Shown here in pieces: positions 59,719-64,000 of a DNA stretch of 64,000 nt. A model generated the notes under the pieces. That model saw nothing but the letters and a program-made list of their open reading frames with translations, had not been told where the DNA came from and did no database searches. Source of the stretch: Linum tenue. Lineage: Eukaryota > Streptophyta > Magnoliopsida > Malpighiales > Linaceae. Within the stretch, counting starts at the first letter, position 1, and each line of letters begins with the position of its first letter. Made by a program: the position numbers and the translations under genes. The stretch lies in NCBI GenBank assembly GCA_946122785.1, contig CAMGYJ010000010.1:47761134-47825133 (forward strand), in the 5' to 3' direction.

Positions 59719-61155
59719 GTTTTGTTACATAGGAAAAAAAATGGTAATTAGGTTTGGGGGAAATCAATTGAAATTAGATTAATGAGGGAGTGGAAGGGGG
59801 GTTATGGGACAGAGAGACAGACAGACATGCTGACAACTTATTATGGTATTGATCGTAAAGTTATATGGATGGCCACAAACAATCCTTTCAGTTTTCCCAT
59901 TTATTTCTTTTGCGGGTAAAATTATGGTTACATGTGTATCCACCCTGTAGCAACTTTTGATTCTATATATATAATCTAAATATAGGTTGTGGATGGATGC
60001 CCTAATCTTGGTTTGATTAGGTGGTGTTAATTATCGTCTTGTGAGTTGTGAGTACTCATACATTGGGATGACAATTCCAAGTTGTACATATTAGTTTTGG
60101 TTCAATCCAATCCATTCGATCGATATTCGGTTGGGTAATACGACCTCGTACGAGACAAGAGACAATTGCACACGTTTCTGCTGACATGTATTTGATAAAA
60201 GAAATTATTTAGATCGCATGGTTCCTTGATTGACCGACCTTACATGACCATATTGGTGTGAATGGCTCCTCTTCTGACACAGATCTTTCAAGTTGTATGC
60301 ACCATCACCAATTTATAACTCACAACCTACAATAACTCAGCCGACTTCATGACTCCCAGATTGTATGCTAAACCAGCCATCCATGACCCGCAATCCATAG
60401 TAACCGAATCGCGACAACAATTTGGCCATGTTCCGTCATAAGCACTTTGGACGGAGTAAGTTTGTGTCCAGCAAATTCAAACTAATTGTTGAATATCAAT
60501 CGAAAATTCGAACATATACCTCTTGATCCAAAGCTCTGAAATCACGTCGAGAACCGATTCATTATGATACCTTTAGTTGTCAAGAGAGATCCAAATATGC
60601 ATCTTTTTACTCATTTCCCTTACAAGGCCTAGTATGACGATCTTTTTCAAAGACGGTATAAGAGATCATATGAGGTAATTATGGCCATTATCAAAGCTTA
60701 GGTAATGTTTTGACATGTCCGTCGCAAAAAAAGGCTTAGTATCCTTCAATGTTTCGACAAAATCAATGGGACCAATTAGTGCCTGCAGCCACCCTAGTCC
60801 TTTTAGCATATCATCATCCTAGTAGGGGTTTGATGAAAAGTTAGCTTGATTTGACTTTCTATAGGTTTGAAAACATATGGCAAGTTCGATGGTATCCAAA
60901 ATGGCTATGCAAGCATCAAAAGGTAATTAGTTCATATTCTGAGAGTTTATAATAAGTTGTTCAAACCTGCATGGGCACTGGAAATCACATTGCAAAAACT
61001 GGCCTCTTTCGACATCTCTCGTGCTGAATGTGAAGCCTCTCTACCCATCAGGAATGTCGAATATCTTTGACTATTTCAGTCGCTGGGATAATGGCAGGTA
61101 AGCGAGAAAACCAGGTAGAAGAAGAAACAAGCTTTATGTGTAAGTAGCTATGCTG
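59719..61155. other. Spacer between J and K
   Basis: No gene recognised. The right end is the 3' flank of K. The middle is AT-rich with no repeat structure that I could define. Confidence 0.5.
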
Positions 61156-63574
61156 CTATTCGTAAACCTCCTGAACTGCTCCCTCTGAAGCAAGAAACAG
61201 AAACATCAGCAGACTGTTAATAAATCTCGGTTCGTTGAACAGCCAGGACGAGCAAAAGCTTAAATGAGATGAAGGGTTTTCTCACCACGAAGATTGACAG
61301 CAAGATTCGCCTGAACATCAGCTTCCGCGTTGAATTCCTGGAAAGAAAAGGCAGTCAACGAATATGAGATGAAACATTGGATTGGTGATGTATCATCATG
61401 CTATTGAATTGGTCTTACCCTCAGAACATGGTTAATCTCGAATGAGACGAATCTGTCCTTAAGCTCTTTGACCTTATCGCATAATTCGGCCATGCCAGCA
61501 TGCTTGACCTTCCATGTACCATCAACCTGTGACATAAAAGGTTTCGAGATACGGTTATTTTCACCATCTGTGAAAAGAAATGCAAGGATTACATGCCTCT
61601 GAGATTGCTGAATTTAAGAGTTTCATAGCCAAACGGTCGATGAATTACATAAAGCATATCATAATGCTACCGAAACTAAGCCATTGGTAGCAAACCAATC
61701 ACGATATATAATCTGGTATTGGTTGAGTGAACATGCCAACAGAGCTGTCATGTCGACAAAAACCGACCAGTCGACACCCCCATGAACTCAACCCAGCTCT
61801 TTCTAACTTGACCCCAAATGCACAAAATCTACTAGGAAAAGCTAGAACCCGAACAGAGTGACTGATTGGAACATTTTGGTGAGAGACAGTGCAAGCTTAT
61901 TTGACATAATGAGATAAGAGTGACTGTTTTGTTACAACCCGTTTAGTTTAGTTAATGTTGTTCAGAATTTTAGGTAGTTTGGTGACCAACTGACCATTAT
62001 GTTAGAAACATCATATTTCAGTGATCTATTAGGCATTTTAAACCCAAAAATGCAACTGGAAAGGGAGAAAAGAAGAGCCAAACCTGAGAGCACACGAGCT
62101 TGGAGTCGCCTTGTATGCGTATTTTTCGATAGCCCCTCTGGAGAGCATATCTCATTCCAAGAAGTACAGCTCTATACTCAGCAACATTATTAGTCTTGTT
62201 GCCTAATCCTTCTTGCAACCGGCAGATCTACACAAAACCTGAAGTTTCAGATATATGGAAACATCAAGAAGAAAAATGTTATAGATGCTTAGAAGTCAAT
62301 GCACACCAAAGTTCCATCACTTGTCCGTAGAACAGCTCCAGCTCCTGCGGGCCCAGGGTTTCCTCTTGAAGCACCATCAAACGCGAGGGTACAAAATTCC
62401 TGTAGATCAGAAGAGTGAGTAAGTTTACTGTACTAAGTTACATAGAATAAGCATCCACAACCTAACTTCATGAGAGGATATACAAAGAAATGTGTCCTGA
62501 GAATTGACTGTGGCAAAGAGCTGTGTCTAATGTAAAGCAGAAGGAATAGTTTACACATGATCATACATCTTTTCTACATAACCACTTACCGGGTCATAAC
62601 CAAGAGAACGTATCGGAGTAGCCATTTGATAATCCAATCGGACAGCCTTCTTTGAGGGATCAGCTATACTCAATGTGGTTGTTCCACCTGCTTCCTGCCA
62701 AACATCAGCAATGCATCTAGAGAGAAAGCACACACAGAGAAGGGTTGACCACTGAAAGCAAGCTGAAGAGTTTACAATCTTAAAGAAGCCACAAACTTAC
62801 CGCTGGTTGTGGTATCATCATATCTAGGGTTCTCTTTTTGTCATCCCTGGCATCGATATGTTCGGTGGACTGACCAGGTTGCTGTTAATTGCAGAATAGT
62901 CAAAATCTTATATAAGTCCAGCTTCAAGACCTATAGGCTAATGTGTTCACATGATGAACAACCAAGGGTTCCAAGATTATCTAACTCACCTGAAATGGCC
63001 AAGGTACAAGAGTGCCAAAGAGGTCAGGCTTCAAATCTTGAGCTCGAATAGTGTATATAGCATTCTGAAGCCCACAAGTTGCAAGGTACTCTTTGGTTTC
63101 ATCCGGTAATGATTCCCCTTTGTAAATGCTCACAGGAGGGTCACATATCTATCCAAAAAAAATTCAGAAATTCAAAACAATGCTCCAAACTCTGATCGAT
63201 ATCTAGAGAAGAGAAGCTATAAGACTTACTGAAGATCCAACTTGAGCCTGACACTCATTAAAAGTCTTGTACACACCAACAACATCCCCCTTCCTCACCA
63301 CAAAGAAAGAATCTTTCTCCATATCTGGTTCTTTATGCTCTAACGACTTCCTTTTCCGCGGAGTTTTCGATTTGGGCTTTTCGGATGAGTAGCACCGGGT
63401 GGCGAACTTGGGAAAGACGAATTTCGGGTTCCCAGTTCTAACGGAACTAAGCTCAAAGCTGTGTTTCCAAATGGGGCTTGAACACTGATTCCAGGTGCCC
63501 TTGACAATGAAATGGCTGGTCGACCTTCCAAAGATGGTTGCGGAGTATGCAGATAACCTAGACAAGCAGTTCAT
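61156..63574 (-). CDS. RNase H1-like protein with hybrid-binding domain (gene K)
   Basis: Nine minus-strand exons: 63574-63230, 63148-62990, 62881-62801, 62694-62590, 62399-62307, 62227-62084, 61526-61419, 61337-61286, 61184-61156; 371 residues, all GT-AG and in frame. It cleaves the RNA strand of RNA/DNA hybrids (R-loops, primers). The N-terminal ~65 residues are Ser/Arg-rich and almost free of acidic residues, like a plastid or mitochondrial transit peptide. A basic linker (KSKTPRKRK) follows. Residues ~90-140 (FFVVRKGDVVGVYKTF, then VSIYKG) form the hybrid-binding domain. The catalytic domain (~230-371) has all four metal ligands: D238 (FDGASRGNPG), E278 (NVAEYRA), D302 (QGDSKLV) and D352 (NAEADVQAN). 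Arabidopsis organellar RNH1-type proteins share this layout. The organelle cannot be decided here. Confidence 0.88.
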
Positions 63575-63608
63575 TCCAAACCCAAAGTTGAATCTCCTTC
63601 ACACCCTT

Positions 63609-63827
63609 CTGAAAATAGAAAATCGTTTCATTCAAACACTTAGAACCTAGAGAGCACCTACAAGTTATAAGCTCACAGAACAGATAAACTCCATTGTCGA
63701 GCTTGCACAGGAAATTTACAGTGCTTGAGTTCAAACGCTATATCTCGAGTTCCCCCGTTTCATTTCTTCGTGCTAGAAATATCCCTAGGGAGAAAGATAC
63801 CGAAAGAAGAAAGAGTCCGAAACTTAC
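63609..63827 (-). other. Probable intron in the 5' leader of gene K
   Basis: On the minus strand a donor CCC|GTAAGTTTCGG at 63827 and an acceptor CTATTTTCAG|AAGGGTG at 63609 bound a 219-base candidate intron 34 bases before the start codon. Predicted from splice motifs only. Confidence 0.5.
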
Positions 63828-64000
63828 GGGTCAAATCTGAGGCCGAGGCGTGCGTTGGCGAGCTTCTCCGCAGTCGCCGGCGGAAGGAGGAGGAGGAGGA
63901 AGATAACGGAGACGGCGGCGGAATTATTTTTGGGGGTTTAAAGCGGGTTTTGGAGTTCGCGCTGGTAAAATGGAGCTAATCGGCGTTTCTTTCGTAGTGC
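63828..64000 (-). other. Probable 5' leader and promoter of gene K
   Basis: GC-richer DNA with GGA/GAG repeats (63880-63925), typical of a plant housekeeping leader. The plus-strand ORF across it shows no family features. Confidence 0.4.

Noticed and set aside
63725..63979. Plus-strand ORF at the right edge
   Set aside because: It lies over the probable leader, intron and promoter of gene K and is simple-sequence rich; no support as a gene.
1..64000. CRISPR arrays, bacterial operons, riboswitches, tRNA or rRNA genes
   Set aside because: The window is plant nuclear DNA. The only tRNA-like boxes belong to SINE-type repeats, and no functional tRNA cloverleaf or rRNA segment was recognised.

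Overview
The window is nuclear DNA of a flowering plant, most likely a eudicot. It has multi-exon genes with GT-AG introns, AT-rich intergenic DNA, TATATAAA-type promoters and many small plant-type transposons (TRIM, MITEs, SINE, MULE). I cannot name the species from the sequence.

From 1 to about 56 kb it is a tandem array of one gene family: WAT1-related / UMAMIT (nodulin MtN21-like, EamA-fold) membrane transporters, most like the Arabidopsis At5g64700 type. Eight copies have all seven exons with open frames and usable splice sites. I call them A (937-4476 +), B (7268-10421 +), C (15696-19628 +), D (24813-28771 -), F (35165-38421 +), G (42900-47209 +), H (49908-52214 +) and I (53190-55849 +). 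They share one exon structure: introns 1-3 in phase 2, introns 4-5 in phase 0, intron 6 in phase 2; exons 2, 3, 5 and 6 are always 63, 117, 159 and 149 nt. Two subclades are present. Clade I (A, C, D) has N-termini like MGGASP and a His/Asp-rich middle loop. Clade II (B, F, G, H, I and orphan exon E) has Gly- or Glu-rich N-termini with Trp-rich motifs and its own promoter block.

The array is littered with broken copies: an antisense exon 6 piece near 20.1 kb; a disabled exon 5-7 fragment duplicated in tandem almost perfectly (21.96-24.62 kb); an orphan exon 1 with its promoter (E, 30.1 kb); an exon 1 fused to promoter sequence (39.4 kb); and an inverted promoter-plus-exon-1 fragment (41.2-41.6 kb). 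This is a birth-and-death gene cluster. Transposons sit in introns (hAT MITE in C, TRIMs in D, F and G, MULE in G) and in the 30-34 kb spacer (LINE tail, three hAT-like MITEs, SINE-like piece).

Two unrelated minus-strand genes lie right of the array: J (56533-58909), an acidic, probably N-myristoylated protein, and K (61156-63574), an organelle-type RNase H1 with an RNA/DNA-hybrid-binding domain.

The transporters probably export or redistribute amino acids, auxin or related small metabolites. The substrate cannot be read from the sequence. I found no convincing evidence of a wholly new system. The most interesting signals are the conserved noncoding blocks of the array, repeated duplication of the 3' coding tail, and the inverted or antisense fragments that could feed small-RNA regulation.
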